Origin: Clostridium sp. E02
GTDB lineage: Bacteria; Bacillota; Clostridia; Lachnospirales; Lachnospiraceae
Length of the DNA stretch: 64,000 nucleotides
NCBI RefSeq assembly: GCF_003833015.1
Contig: NZ_RJLQ01000008.1
Span: forward strand, 109,259-173,258
Reading direction: 5' to 3'
Below are positions 27,164 to 35,668 of this stretch, piece by piece. Below the pieces are notes generated by a model, which saw only the letters and a program-made list of their open reading frames with translations, was not told the DNA's origin and made no database searches. Within the stretch, counting starts at the first letter, position 1. The number at the start of each line of letters is the position of its first letter. A program made the translations under genes and the position numbers.

Positions 27164-27184
27164 AAAAAGGCTTTCAGCCTTTTT
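27164..27184 (+). terminator. Terminator after the ArsR gene
   Basis: AAAAAGGCT and AGCCTTTTT form a 9-bp stem with a TTC loop; the right arm ends in T residues. Confidence 0.75.
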
Positions 27185-27199
27185 AAAAATAGCAATTCA

Positions 27200-27219
27200 T
27201 GCATTAATGTGCATTTATA
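27200..27219 (+). promoter_or_regulatory. Second copy of the ArsR-type operator
   Basis: 17 of 20 bases match the block at 26794-26813, keeping the TGCAT half sites ten bases apart and the TATA end. It lies 40 bases before the flavoprotein start and after the terminator, so it likely marks a second regulated promoter. Confidence 0.55.
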
Positions 27220-27259
27220 CATTACTGCTCGCCCCATTCAATTGAAAGGAATAAAAATC

Positions 27260-27814
27260 ATGAATGTACTAGCAATACTAGCAAGCCCCAGAAAGCAAGG
27301 CAATACAGCAGTTATATTAGATAAGTATTTGGAAGGAGTAAAAAATCTGACTCCACCACCTCAAATTGAAACCATTTATCTTCAATCAAAAAATATACAG
27401 CATTGTAAAGGATGCAATGTCTGTCAGACAAGCCCTCAAAGTCCTTGTATCATCGACGATGATATAACAGAGATTCTTAAAAGTGTAGAAAAAGCAGATG
27501 TTTTAGTTTTTGCTACTCCTGTGTATGTTTTTAATATGACTGGTCAGCTAAAAACTTTTTTAGACCGGCTCCATGCAGTGAATTATGAAACGTTATCAAA
27601 CACAAAAATTGTGTTACTCACCACTTATGGAGATATCAATGAAACCAGTGCAGGTGTTACGAATGTCGTCCACTCTTTGGAGATGCTTTCAAAGTATCTT
27701 GGGATGGAGCTAATACAAAATCTAAATGTAAGCACATATGAGAAAATGGTTACTAATAATGTACAGGCAAAAAAAACTGCCTATACATTAGGAACAGAGA
27801 TTATAAAACAATGA
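27260..27814 (+). CDS. Flavodoxin-fold iron-sulfur flavoprotein/NADPH-dependent FMN reductase
   Basis: A 184-residue protein that starts MNVLAILASPRKQGNT, the FMN phosphate-binding loop. CKGCNVCQTSPQSPC (about 50-64) is the compact Cys cluster of iron-sulfur flavoproteins, which can bind a 4Fe-4S centre. ATPVYVFNMTGQLKTFLDR is the second FMN contact. The ATG at 27260 has GAAAGGA upstream. It probably reduces quinones, azo or nitro compounds or shuttles electrons. It is paired with a second oxidoreductase 25 bases downstream. Confidence 0.88.
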   Translation: MNVLAILASPRKQGNTAVILDKYLEGVKNLTPPPQIETIYLQSKNIQHCKGCNVCQTSPQSPCIIDDDITEILKSVEKADVLVFATPVYVFNMTGQLKTFLDRLHAVNYETLSNTKIVLLTTYGDINETSAGVTNVVHSLEMLSKYLGMELIQNLNVSTYEKMVTNNVQAKKTAYTLGTEIIKQ

Positions 27815-27839
27815 AAACAATTATGGAAAGGGGATTCTC

Positions 27840-28409
27840 ATGGTAACAATTATTTTCGCCCACCCGTGGCATGGAAGCTTCAATAAGGCAATACTGGATA
27901 CGGTAACAACTGCTCTTGAAAAAAAGAGTAAAAAATATCATATCATTGATTTAAATAAAGATAATTTTAACCCTGTTATGTCGGAAGGGGAATTGGCTTT
28001 GTTTTCAAAAGGTCAGCATAAAGATCCTTTGGTCACAAAATATCAGGATACATTAACAAAATCCGATGAAGTTATTTTTCTATTTCCTTTGTGGTGGTTT
28101 GATACTCCTGCCATATTAAAAGGTTTTTTTGATAAAGTGATGTTGAAAAATTTCGCATATACGGAATCAAGTACCGGCTTAAAGGGGAAATTAACCCATA
28201 TAAAATCTACAAAAGTGATAACAACCGGTCAGTCTCCCCGTTGGTATTTGAAATATTTTGCGGGAAACCTAATTCAGAAAACATTCATCAATGCTACTTT
28301 GAAAGGAATTGGTATGAAACATGCAAAATGGATTCACTGCGGAGATGTTTCCAAAGGTGCTCAGGCAAAACGAGAAAAATTCTTGCAAATGATTTCAAAT
28401 GACATATAA
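27840..28409 (+). CDS. NAD(P)H:quinone oxidoreductase, flavodoxin_2 family
   Basis: A 189-residue protein of the KefF/YwrO/MdaB type. Landmarks are FAHPWHGSFNKAIL at the N terminus, DEVIFLFPLWWFDTPAILKGFFDKV (FMN contact) and TTGQSPRWY. GAAAGGGGATTCTC precedes the ATG. Such enzymes make two-electron reductions of quinones with NAD(P)H and FMN. It is co-directional with the iron-sulfur flavoprotein and probably shares its ArsR-type control. Confidence 0.87.
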   Translation: MVTIIFAHPWHGSFNKAILDTVTTALEKKSKKYHIIDLNKDNFNPVMSEGELALFSKGQHKDPLVTKYQDTLTKSDEVIFLFPLWWFDTPAILKGFFDKVMLKNFAYTESSTGLKGKLTHIKSTKVITTGQSPRWYLKYFAGNLIQKTFINATLKGIGMKHAKWIHCGDVSKGAQAKREKFLQMISNDI

Positions 28410-28420
28410 ATCTTTCATCC

Positions 28421-28439
28421 GCCGCCCTGTCAGGGCGGC
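28421..28439. repeat. GC-rich perfect inverted repeat
   Basis: GCCGCCCTG and CAGGGCGGC flank a single base. It stands out in AT-rich DNA just after the quinone reductase stop and no T tract follows. It may be a cruciform, a protein site or a scar. Confidence 0.5.
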
Positions 28440-28447
28440 GTAGGGCA

Positions 28448-29325
28448 TCAATCTTTCCTTATTCGAGCGATAGGTAATTGAAAATCCAGTCTGTAAAACT
28501 TTCTCAATATATCCAAATTGCATGTGATCCTTTGTGTATTCCCATAATAATTTCCGATTGCTTGTTCCGTACTACAACTCCGCTTACCATCTGGGTGTGG
28601 GAAATTCGTTTCAAATACGTTCAAATCTTCTTCTGGCATTATATGAAGATCACTCGTATTACACAGTTTTTCAACAATCGTATCCAGATTTATATCAACT
28701 ACATTTTTAAGTGCCGGATAATGCTCGCTTTCAGGCGAGCCAACAAAGTGTACCGGCAATGGTTCCCCAAGTTCCAGGTTGCCGGGTCAAATGATGCCGG
28801 TTCAAATAATGTTGGGTCATAGTCGGGATAGCCATTAAGAAGTGTTTTTCCGTACAGCTTATGCTTGACTTTCAACTCCGCCGCCTTTTGGTAGATATCG
28901 TTATTTTTGTCTGCATATTTGAGTAAAAAGGTAGAAAGGCATTTGGTCACTCCGATGTCTGCTCCCATGGCTTTCTTCCTGTCATAATGAAACCATGGCA
29001 TATGAGCGAAATTATTGTTCGTGGGAATTCCTTGCATTCCTACCCAGCCATTTTCTAACAAATATGTACCAAAAGCAAGATATTTGATGATACCCCTTAC
29101 CATCATGTCTTTTCTATTACTAACAGAATCACCTGCCGTATCCAAATTATCCAATGCAATGCATACCGTATAGGGGGATGAATTAGGATTCCAGTTATTG
29201 CATTCAATGTTATATCCAAAACCGCCATCCTCATTCTGGTAACTGGATAGTACCGAAAGGAAATCCTCACAGCTTCCGTTTTCAAAAAGATAGTTCCACT
29301 TCTTCCCTCCGCATTCGATTCAATT
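28448..29325 (-). pseudogene. Prenyltransferase/squalene-cyclase-fold protein, frameshifted and truncated
   Basis: The upstream frame contains SSYQNEDGGFGYNIECNN, with the QxxDGGFG repeat of the alpha/alpha-toroid cyclase fold, then MPWFHYDRKKAMG. Near 28765-28768 (a run of four C on the plus strand) the reading continues only in another frame: LPVHFVGSPESEHYPALKN onward to a stop at 28448. One missing base in the run explains this. The N terminus is also missing, with a stop before IECGGKKW. Function unknown, product dead unless the frameshift is a sequencing error. Confidence 0.65.
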
Positions 29326-29382
29326 TCTACAAGACATGCTGATTCCTGCTTAAAAGTTTTGAACTATCTTTTTATTCCATTT

Positions 29383-29581
29383 TTAAAAGCTCCTTCTGGA
29401 ATAACCGCTTTTACTGATTTCCTCTAAGCCTTCGTCTGGAATGATACCAATTCCTTGTCCAAGAATCCCTTGCGAAAACACTCCGTCATTCAATTTCGCT
29501 TAATGGAATTACTTTACCTGTAATCGGCATATAAACGCTTTTCCTGCTTCTGAATTTCTGTTTAATCAAGATCTGTTCCAT
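29383..29581 (-). pseudogene. PTS EIIA (glucose/beta-glucoside type) remnant
   Basis: A short frame gives SVYMPITGKVIPLSEIE and stops. Shifted by one base, DGVFSQGILGQGIGIIPDEG follows. These are the start of an EIIA(Glc)-type domain. The phospho-His part that follows in real EIIA domains is missing and the frame ends after an unrelated tail. Probably the last trace of a sugar PTS permease. Confidence 0.7.
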
Positions 29582-29687
29582 TAGACTTTTTGTACATATT
29601 TAACAAAGGGAAACAAATCACTTTGCTGACTTGTTACATTTTTAAAGCATCATATTTCTGATGCTAAGAAAGTTGCTGTGACCATAC

Positions 29688-30584
29688 CTATTTCCTTCTA
29701 TCATATGTTTCAATGGGTTCCGGTCCTCTTACCACGGTACGGTGAACTCTAAGACCTCCCTCCTCATCTGCGGCTATTCTCCAGTCCACCAGCTGTATTT
29801 CTCCATTTATTATTTCTATTCCGGAGATTCCCCTGGTTCTGGTACAGCAGCCCGTATTAAAATATGGAAGCTCATCTGTTTTTGGAAATTTGGGTCTGTG
29901 CGTATGTCCGCAGATCAGCATGACTTTATGCCTATCGATCCATTCACCATAGATTCGTTCTATTTTATGACGTTTAAATAAATTACGGGCAGGACTTGTT
30001 GGATTGTCAAACCCCACAAGATGAAGATATCTCCAGAAATACCGAAGCAGCAGCATGGACAGAAACCAGAGTTGGTCATTCATAAAGTCACCCTGATGTC
30101 CATGCAGTACAAAAATCTTTTGACCCGTGTTCTTATAACGAAGCACCAGAGCCTCTTTTGGCCTTATTCCTTTGAATAAATCCACCGTCTTTTGATTATA
30201 TTCGTCATAATATTGATAATAATTCGATTTTACGAAACGTTTAGATTTTAGATAGATATTATGATTACCATATAGTGATAGAAATCGTCCAGAATCATAA
30301 AACTTCTTCATTACTGTAAACACATCGGTATGGGCCAGACGTATGACACTGAATTTCTTATACTCCCACAATTCATCTCCATCTCCCACCTCTACATATA
30401 CATAATTTTCTTTATAATAGTAGTTTAATGCATGTAAAAAGATGTTCTGGTTTCTGATAAATTCGTCCGAAACACTGTCATCACCACGGTGACAGTCGCT
30501 GAAGAATATATATTTAGAATTTTTATCAAAAGTTATGGTCTCGGCATGCTTAAATACTTTTGTCAGTCTTTTATTCGCATTCAT
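29688..30584 (-). CDS. Calcineurin-like metallophosphoesterase
   Basis: A 298-residue protein with the full set of metal-binding blocks: FFSDCHRGDD (about 29), VGDGDELWEY (about 68), YGNHNIYL (about 107), LHGHQGDFM (about 163) and CGHTHRPKFP (about 226). It is cytoplasmic, with no signal peptide. The ATG at 30584 is preferred because GGAG lies 6 bases upstream; an in-frame ATG four codons earlier contains that signal. Substrate unknown: UDP-diacylglucosamine-type lipids and phosphoproteins are options in this family. Confidence 0.87.
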   Translation of the reverse strand: MNANKRLTKVFKHAETITFDKNSKYIFFSDCHRGDDSVSDEFIRNQNIFLHALNYYYKENYVYVEVGDGDELWEYKKFSVIRLAHTDVFTVMKKFYDSGRFLSLYGNHNIYLKSKRFVKSNYYQYYDEYNQKTVDLFKGIRPKEALVLRYKNTGQKIFVLHGHQGDFMNDQLWFLSMLLLRYFWRYLHLVGFDNPTSPARNLFKRHKIERIYGEWIDRHKVMLICGHTHRPKFPKTDELPYFNTGCCTRTRGISGIEIINGEIQLVDWRIAADEEGGLRVHRTVVRGPEPIETYDRRK

Positions 30585-30698
30585 TCTTAGCTCCATTTTT
30601 ACTTTTTTTATTAGTATTTAACTTATTTAATATTTTATACCGTTCAAAATCGCAAAAATGGAAGAGACAAAACTGATTGTTCTATTAAATAGATTTTG

Positions 30699-31049
30699 CT
30701 AATAAAAATTTTTTAGCTCCTCATTTTTGTATTCATTGGCAAATAGCATTGCTGCATAAAAAGATAAATTTACATACTCAGTCTTAGAGCCATATTTATA
30801 CATCAATTTTTCAAATTCCTTATCCCCTAGTTCAGTAATGATATAATTATGAGTCTCCCTCGTATTGTCAAATTGATCAACTTTTTTAATATATTGTTTT
30901 TCCTCTAATTGTAGAAGATTATAATAGAATGACCCCTTAGTGAAATTTATTATATATTTATAGTGTTTCTCTTTCATTAAGCCCAATAATTCGTATCCGT
31001 AAGAACCCGGGTATTGTTTTAATAAACCTAGAATCAGTAATGGTATCAA
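30699..31049 (-). CDS. PadR-like regulator, short form
   Basis: A 116-residue protein with the PadR winged helix: LLILGLLKQYPGSYGYELLGLM, FTKGSFYYNLLQLEEKQYI and the wing THNYIITELGDKEFEKLM. TTG start with AAAGGAAATG upstream. Many PadR proteins carry a C-terminal helical dimer domain to about 180 residues; only its first helix (YVNLSFYAAMLFANEY) is present before the stop, so it may be truncated. Target unknown. Confidence 0.65.
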   Translation of the reverse strand: MIPLLILGLLKQYPGSYGYELLGLMKEKHYKYIINFTKGSFYYNLLQLEEKQYIKKVDQFDNTRETHNYIITELGDKEFEKLMYKYGSKTEYVNLSFYAAMLFANEYKNEELKNFY

Positions 31050-31156
31050 AAAAACATTTCCTTTCTTATAAAATCAGCAACTTTATCAAAAACGGAAAAT
31101 TCCAGTTTCTGATTTGGCATTGCTGGTCAGAATGAACAAGCAGTTTTCAACTTCTT

Positions 31157-32689
31157 CTATGGTGTGTATTCTTCTACTGATGCTACTGGGCAAGGCATTT
31201 CGGAATCAATACCCCCTCCTATTATATAAACAGTGTCATGAAATAATATAGCCGAATAAGTACCATCACTAAGTTGATTCATACTTGCTTTCTTCGTCCA
31301 ATCATATGTTTTTGGATTATATTCTTCTACCGATGATAGGGATACCACATCAGCATTTTCGTCTTCATTTACTCCCCCCATGACATAAAGTTTTCCATTT
31401 ACTACAATTGCAGTATGATCAGTCCTTGCTTCCTTCATACTTGCCTTCTTTGTCCATTGATTTGTCTTTGGATCATATTCTTCTACTGTTTTTAATACAC
31501 CTTCCTTACCATATCCGCCTAATACATATATCTTTTCGTCTAATACTACTGCGCTACTTTCATATCTAGGTTCTTTCATACTTGCTTTCTTTGTCCATTG
31601 ATCTGTTTTGGGATTATATTCTTCCACTGTTGCTAAAGACTTGCTATCATTATTTAATCCACCCAATACATAAAACTTTCCATTTAATACTTCTATTGTA
31701 GCATAATAGCCTATTCCCTCTATATCTGACTTCCTACTTGATTTATTTGTCCACTTATCTGTTTGTGGGTCATATTCTTCTACAGATAACAAGCTTTTAT
31801 CATCACCAGATTGTTCAAGTACATATATTTTTTGATTGCTTACGACTGCTGCAAGTGCCTCTCTTGATTTTTCCATACTTGCTTTCTTCGTCCATTGATT
31901 TGTTTTGGGATTATATTCTTCTACCGTAACTAATGAGCCTTTTTTATTCTCTCCACCAAATGTATAAATCCTTCCATTTAGTACAGAAGAAATAAAAGCG
32001 GATTTTGAATCATTCATACTTGCCTTTTTCGTCCATTGATTTGTTTTAAAATCATATTCTTCTACGGTTGATAAATATTGGTCATCTTTATTTATTCCTC
32101 CCATTGCATACATCTTTCCGGATAATACCTCACAAATCGGATTCATTCTTGGCTCATTCATACTTGCCTTTGTAGTCCATAAATTATGTTTTACATCACT
32201 GTCTACCGTTTTTGTATCTTTTTTTTCTTCAACATTTTGTGTAGATGCATTTTGCGTTATTTTGTTGTTTTCTTTACTAGTTGTTTTTGTGGAAGAATCG
32301 CTAGTAGTAATTACTTTCATCAAAACAAAATCATATAAACTACCCTCTTCTTTTTGAACGCCATACCAACCAATTGTCGCTGTATGATCATTCATATCGT
32401 CAAAAACCTGAAACACATAATATTCTTGTCCTTCGGCCTCATCAGTATGATCCATAGTAATTACTAGGTTCGGATCATTATCTTTAGAAATCCCTATGGT
32501 TTTTAGATAATCGCTAAGTAATACTGCCGCTTTATCCTCAGTTATTCCGGAATTTATCTGAATCTCTTGTTCGTCCGTAACACTTTCATTCTCAACAGTA
32601 ACGTCAAGTACTGTTGTATCTTGGCTTTTCCCGCAGCCACTCATTATTAACGCTAGCAGTAGTACAAATAACAGACAGAAATTTTTCAT
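31157..32689 (-). CDS. Kelch-repeat surface lipoprotein
   Basis: A 510-residue lipoprotein with a signal peptide ending in the lipobox MSGC. After a linker and a small domain (about 45-130), a Thr/Lys/Asn-rich stretch leads to seven kelch motifs from about 170 to the end. Each has a WTKKASM-type strand, a YVMGG-type strand and VEEYNPKT. Seven repeats make a complete beta-propeller, possibly a protein- or sugar-binding surface module. GAAGGTGATAATAAATA precedes the start. No enzyme motif is seen. Confidence 0.85.
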   Translation of the reverse strand: MKNFCLLFVLLLALIMSGCGKSQDTTVLDVTVENESVTDEQEIQINSGITEDKAAVLLSDYLKTIGISKDNDPNLVITMDHTDEAEGQEYYVFQVFDDMNDHTATIGWYGVQKEEGSLYDFVLMKVITTSDSSTKTTSKENNKITQNASTQNVEEKKDTKTVDSDVKHNLWTTKASMNEPRMNPICEVLSGKMYAMGGINKDDQYLSTVEEYDFKTNQWTKKASMNDSKSAFISSVLNGRIYTFGGENKKGSLVTVEEYNPKTNQWTKKASMEKSREALAAVVSNQKIYVLEQSGDDKSLLSVEEYDPQTDKWTNKSSRKSDIEGIGYYATIEVLNGKFYVLGGLNNDSKSLATVEEYNPKTDQWTKKASMKEPRYESSAVVLDEKIYVLGGYGKEGVLKTVEEYDPKTNQWTKKASMKEARTDHTAIVVNGKLYVMGGVNEDENADVVSLSSVEEYNPKTYDWTKKASMNQLSDGTYSAILFHDTVYIIGGGIDSEMPCPVASVEEYTP

Positions 32690-32943
32690 TATTTATTATC
32701 ACCTTCATCTTTCTCACATTGTTAATTACGATTATATTCCGTTTGCCCATTCCATCAAATCAACCGCTTCGTTGTAGCCCCTGACGAACTTTACACAATC
32801 TACAGTGTACTTCCATAAGTTCTTTTTCTAATTGTTACTATATAGGAAAAATTAGATTTTGTGACATATACTTTCCTCCATATAATAAACTTAGTTTCAT
32901 ATCAATTTTATCATACGCTTTTCCATTTTTCTACCAAAAGGAT

Positions 32944-32981
32944 AAGAAAAAGACCAACCAGAAAATTCATCCCCAGTTGGT
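32944..32981 (-). terminator. Possible terminator in the intergenic region
   Basis: Minus-strand ACCAAC and GTTGGT pair around about 17 bases and are followed by CTTTTTCTT. It follows the broken small gene at 32998-33183. Confidence 0.45.
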
Positions 32982-32997
32982 ACCTTTTCCTACTCTT

Positions 32998-33183
32998 CTA
33001 TTGAAAATTAGGGACTACCATATCCCACAGCTCAACTAACGCACCATGATCCTTGAATATTTGTCCTAATACGCCTATTTGATTTTCTAAACTTTTTCAG
33101 AGTAGGTTTACAAGCCAATCAAATTCTTTTTGCAGTGATAAACCGTAAGAAAATGATTTGTTGATGCCAGAAGTATGATTCAT
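32998..33183 (-). pseudogene. Small conserved-looking gene with an in-frame TGA
   Basis: An ATG at 33183 with GGGAG upstream opens a 28-codon frame (MNHTSGINKSFSYGLSLQK onward) that meets TGA, then runs on in the same frame for 32 more codons (KSLENQIGVLGQIFKDHG onward) to TAG. It looks like one small protein of about 60 residues with a nonsense mutation. No family recognised. The rest of 32690-33412 holds nothing clear, except about 24 codons at roughly 33345-33415 ending HVETVVVLEQKA, like the C terminus of a TrmA/RlmD methyltransferase. Confidence 0.4.
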
Positions 33184-33412
33184 ATAGCTTCTCCCTGCAA
33201 ATTCTAATTTTTCAAACTAAGCACCATCATATTTCACTTATCCAAGTTTACCCCTAGGGTAAAATAAGTTTCCGTGGACTAAAAATCACTATTGAAAGCA
33301 CACAACCATTTCTCTCCCAAAATCCCGAAAAGCCGCCTAGAATCAAGCTTTCTGCTCCAACACCACCACCGTCTCCACATGCGTGGTGGCGGTGATAATG
33401 ATGTCGTTGGCA

Positions 33413-34090
33413 TCATGCTAAAAGTGACAGCACCTTGTGCGCAATATAGAGTATAGCTACAACAGCTAGAGCGATAAAAATGTTTACGGTAAAAAGTGTA
33501 GCTCGTCCCAGCCACGCAATGAGCAGAAAGACTGCCATCAGTCCGCCCCCTACTAAAAAAGCCTTCAGCCGATCGTTCTGCTTTTTTTTACCAATCAGAA
33601 ATACATTTTTCATAACAATATCTACAATGGCAATGGCTGCTACAACAATAATGTCGACGGATATGACGCTTCCAAGCGAAACAGAAATATTGTAGTTCAA
33701 CTGCTTTCCAGCGATAGCATTGCGGATCAGAGGAATGGTTTCTTCAGCCATCACCATGTTTATAACACCTAGCAAGGACAGACACAAGCACACAAGATCA
33801 AAAAAATCAATCATTTTTTGCTTAATAGTTTTCGAAGGCAGACTAGCAATTACATTATCACAAAACGCTTTATAATCCTCTCCGATAACGGAGCTAATAT
33901 TTTCTCCTCTTTGCTGTGCGGAAATCACCATTTCTGTTAAATCCTGACGAACAACCTCCTGATCGTATTCCGATATATTGCCGACACGTAGGTAACATAT
34001 CATGTCGGTAAATGCCTCCCTATTTTCAGGGTTCACCTGTTCATCTAAAGAATTGTTAATCCGATTCAATTCTTTTGTTTTTTTGTTCAT
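33413..34090 (-). CDS. Four-span membrane protein paired with PadR
   Basis: A 225-residue protein. The first 95 residues are soluble and helical (RINNSLDEQVNPENREAF, AFTDMICYLRVGNISEYDQ), followed by four hydrophobic segments at about 98-120, 135-165, 180-198 and 200-222. This is the layout of small membrane proteins (DUF1129/DUF1700-like) commonly encoded right after PadR-type regulators. The ATG at 34090 has GGAGGACAATAAT upstream and lies one base after the PadR stop. Function unknown; a cell-envelope stress role is often suggested for such pairs. Confidence 0.7.
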   Translation of the reverse strand: MNKKTKELNRINNSLDEQVNPENREAFTDMICYLRVGNISEYDQEVVRQDLTEMVISAQQRGENISSVIGEDYKAFCDNVIASLPSKTIKQKMIDFFDLVCLCLSLLGVINMVMAEETIPLIRNAIAGKQLNYNISVSLGSVISVDIIVVAAIAIVDIVMKNVFLIGKKKQNDRLKAFLVGGGLMAVFLLIAWLGRATLFTVNIFIALAVVAILYIAHKVLSLLA

Positions 34091-34091
34091 A

Positions 34092-34418
34092 TTATTGTCC
34101 TCCATCTTGAAATAGTTTGTTTACTGCATTTTCAAGTTCAATCCAGCTGGAATAGAAACAGTCCATTTCTTCCCTTCCAGATTGTGAAAGGGAAAAGTAT
34201 TTTCGCTTGGGACCGACCGGAGATTCACGATACTTTGCAATAACAATTCCATTTTTCTCCAATCGCAGCAAAAGCGGATAGATTGTCCCTTCTGAAATAT
34301 TTGAAAATCCATATTCCTGCAGCTTTTCGGATATCTCATACCCATAAGTCTCTTTATGGCTGATTACTTTCAAAATACAGCCCTCCAGTGTTCCTTTTAG
34401 CATCTGTGAAGGAATCAT
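34092..34418 (-). CDS. PadR-family transcriptional regulator
   Basis: A 108-residue PadR regulator. The winged helix is typical: QMLKGTLEGCILKVISHKETYGYEI, SEGTIYPLLLRLEKNGIV and the wing PVGPKRKYFSLSQSG. The C terminus is short, as in the PadR-s1 group. The ATG at 34418 has AGGTGGTG upstream; the longer in-frame start lies in the operator-like repeat. It probably represses its own two-gene operon through the large inverted repeat immediately upstream. Confidence 0.9.
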   Translation of the reverse strand: MIPSQMLKGTLEGCILKVISHKETYGYEISEKLQEYGFSNISEGTIYPLLLRLEKNGIVIAKYRESPVGPKRKYFSLSQSGREEMDCFYSSWIELENAVNKLFQDGGQ

Positions 34419-34429
34419 TGTTTCACCAC

Positions 34430-34476
34430 CTATCTTGCATTGCAATGTAGTCTTTCTATATTGTAATGCAAGATAG
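34430..34476. promoter_or_regulatory. Large inverted repeat, likely PadR operator
   Basis: Two 21-base arms (34430-34450 and 34456-34476) are inverted copies with two mismatches, spaced by TCTTT. Each arm holds TTGCATTGCAA or a near copy, itself a dyad. It covers the DNA just upstream of the PadR start. Confidence 0.6.
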
Positions 34477-34478
34477 CG

Positions 34479-34724
34479 ATGATGTCAATCGATATTTGTC
34501 GTTTAAGTTTGTTGCCGCACTCTGAATTGTTACCAGCGGCTGTCACATTTAATGACGACAATATAGTAATATCTCACCCACTAAAGCCTTCTAAACTCAA
34601 AAATATTTCTGATGAAAAAATGATAGAATGTTTTCATAAAGCTGAGGCCGTAGGAACATTTATCAAAGTTGGGGGGGTAGACCGTAATGCAAATTCAAAA
34701 AATCGTACTATACAGAAAAAATAA
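34479..34724 (+). CDS. Possible small ORF of unknown function
   Basis: An 81-codon frame divergent from PadR. It has no strong ribosome binding site and no recognisable family. Predicted text such as ISDEKMIECFHKAEAVGTF looks protein-like, but it lies next to decayed DNA. It may be chance or a remnant. Confidence 0.2.
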   Translation: MMSIDICRLSLLPHSELLPAAVTFNDDNIVISHPLKPSKLKNISDEKMIECFHKAEAVGTFIKVGGVDRNANSKNRTIQKK

Positions 34725-34785
34725 TCAAAAACGTATTTTAAACCTAAACCTTGGACAACTCAACGTGGCAGTTCATGTAATATAG

Positions 34786-35551
34786 CTATGCTGCACGCCG
34801 GAGATTCTTTCCGCAATATGGGCAAATCAGCATTCCGCTCAGCGGATATCGGTTCTGGTATTTCTCAGTACCGTCAGCAGCAATATTCCGTTCAAGCATA
34901 TTTTTGAATATCGCATTATATCCATAATTATAACAAATTCAGTTGGATTGAAACTTATATATATTTTTAAACTCAATCTCTGTTCCATCCAAAAACACTA
35001 CCATCAGCGTTCCGTCCTCAAACACTTTGATATGGTCCAGTGTCTTCAACATGAAATCCGTTTCCAGCTTCTGTATTGGCTCCGCTCCAATCACAAGTTC
35101 AATGAACCTCTCTGCCCTATATCCTTTCAGCAGGTTTTCACTTTGCTATGAAATCCTCCCTGTTTTCCAGAATGGAATTCCAAGCCATCACATAGGCTTT
35201 CTCCAATGTAGTTTCCTCCACATGTCGGTTCCCACACCCCATTATGACCCTTACCTTGTAGCGCTCACTGCATTGCCATATTTTCCGGTCAACTCCTGTG
35301 CTGCTCCCGCCAGCCCTTTCTGGTAAACACCTTATTACAGCACCACACACAATTCTTGATGCAAAAGGATTTGTTTCTGGTCGGTGGGAATAAGAGTTTG
35401 TTCCATGCTCCTCCAGATATTCTTTTCTCCGCTGGACAAAAATACCGACACCCAATTCTTTCAGCTCTCTTGCAACTTTCAGAACGGTGACGGTATTTCT
35501 CGCAAATCTCAATATTGACTTTGTTATGATAAATTCGATTTCCCCTGCCTT
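34786..35551 (-). pseudogene. Serine site-specific recombinase remnants (large resolvase type)
   Basis: Three adjacent broken pieces. The first (35138-35551) reads GEIEFIITKSILRFARNTVT, from the catalytic resolvase domain, then jumps to zinc-ribbon text (ASRIVCGA, IWQCSERYK, MGCGNRHVEE). The second gives the C-terminal part (GYRAERFIELVIGAEPIQK, then HIKVFEDGTLMVVFLDGT). The third (to 34786) reads RYPLSGMLICPYCGKNLRR, a zinc ribbon of a second recombinase. Stops and deletions separate them. They mark a lost integrative element. No attachment site could be fixed. Confidence 0.8.
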
Positions 35552-35668
35552 CTAGACACGCTTTTTCTTTTTTTGGTATGCTAATGCCACTGACACTACG
35601 GCTTCAAAAAGGGTTGACAAATGGTTGACACTTTCAACCTATGCTAACGTACCAAACCACTTAAACCC

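Noticed and set aside
28421..28439. Terminator for the quinone reductase gene
   Set aside because: The stem is strong but the loop is one base and no T run follows, so it is listed only as an inverted repeat.
33279..33515. 78-codon minus-strand ORF with Trp- and Arg-rich text
   Set aside because: It overlaps the end of the PadR-linked membrane protein gene in another frame and has no ribosome binding site or protein-like composition.
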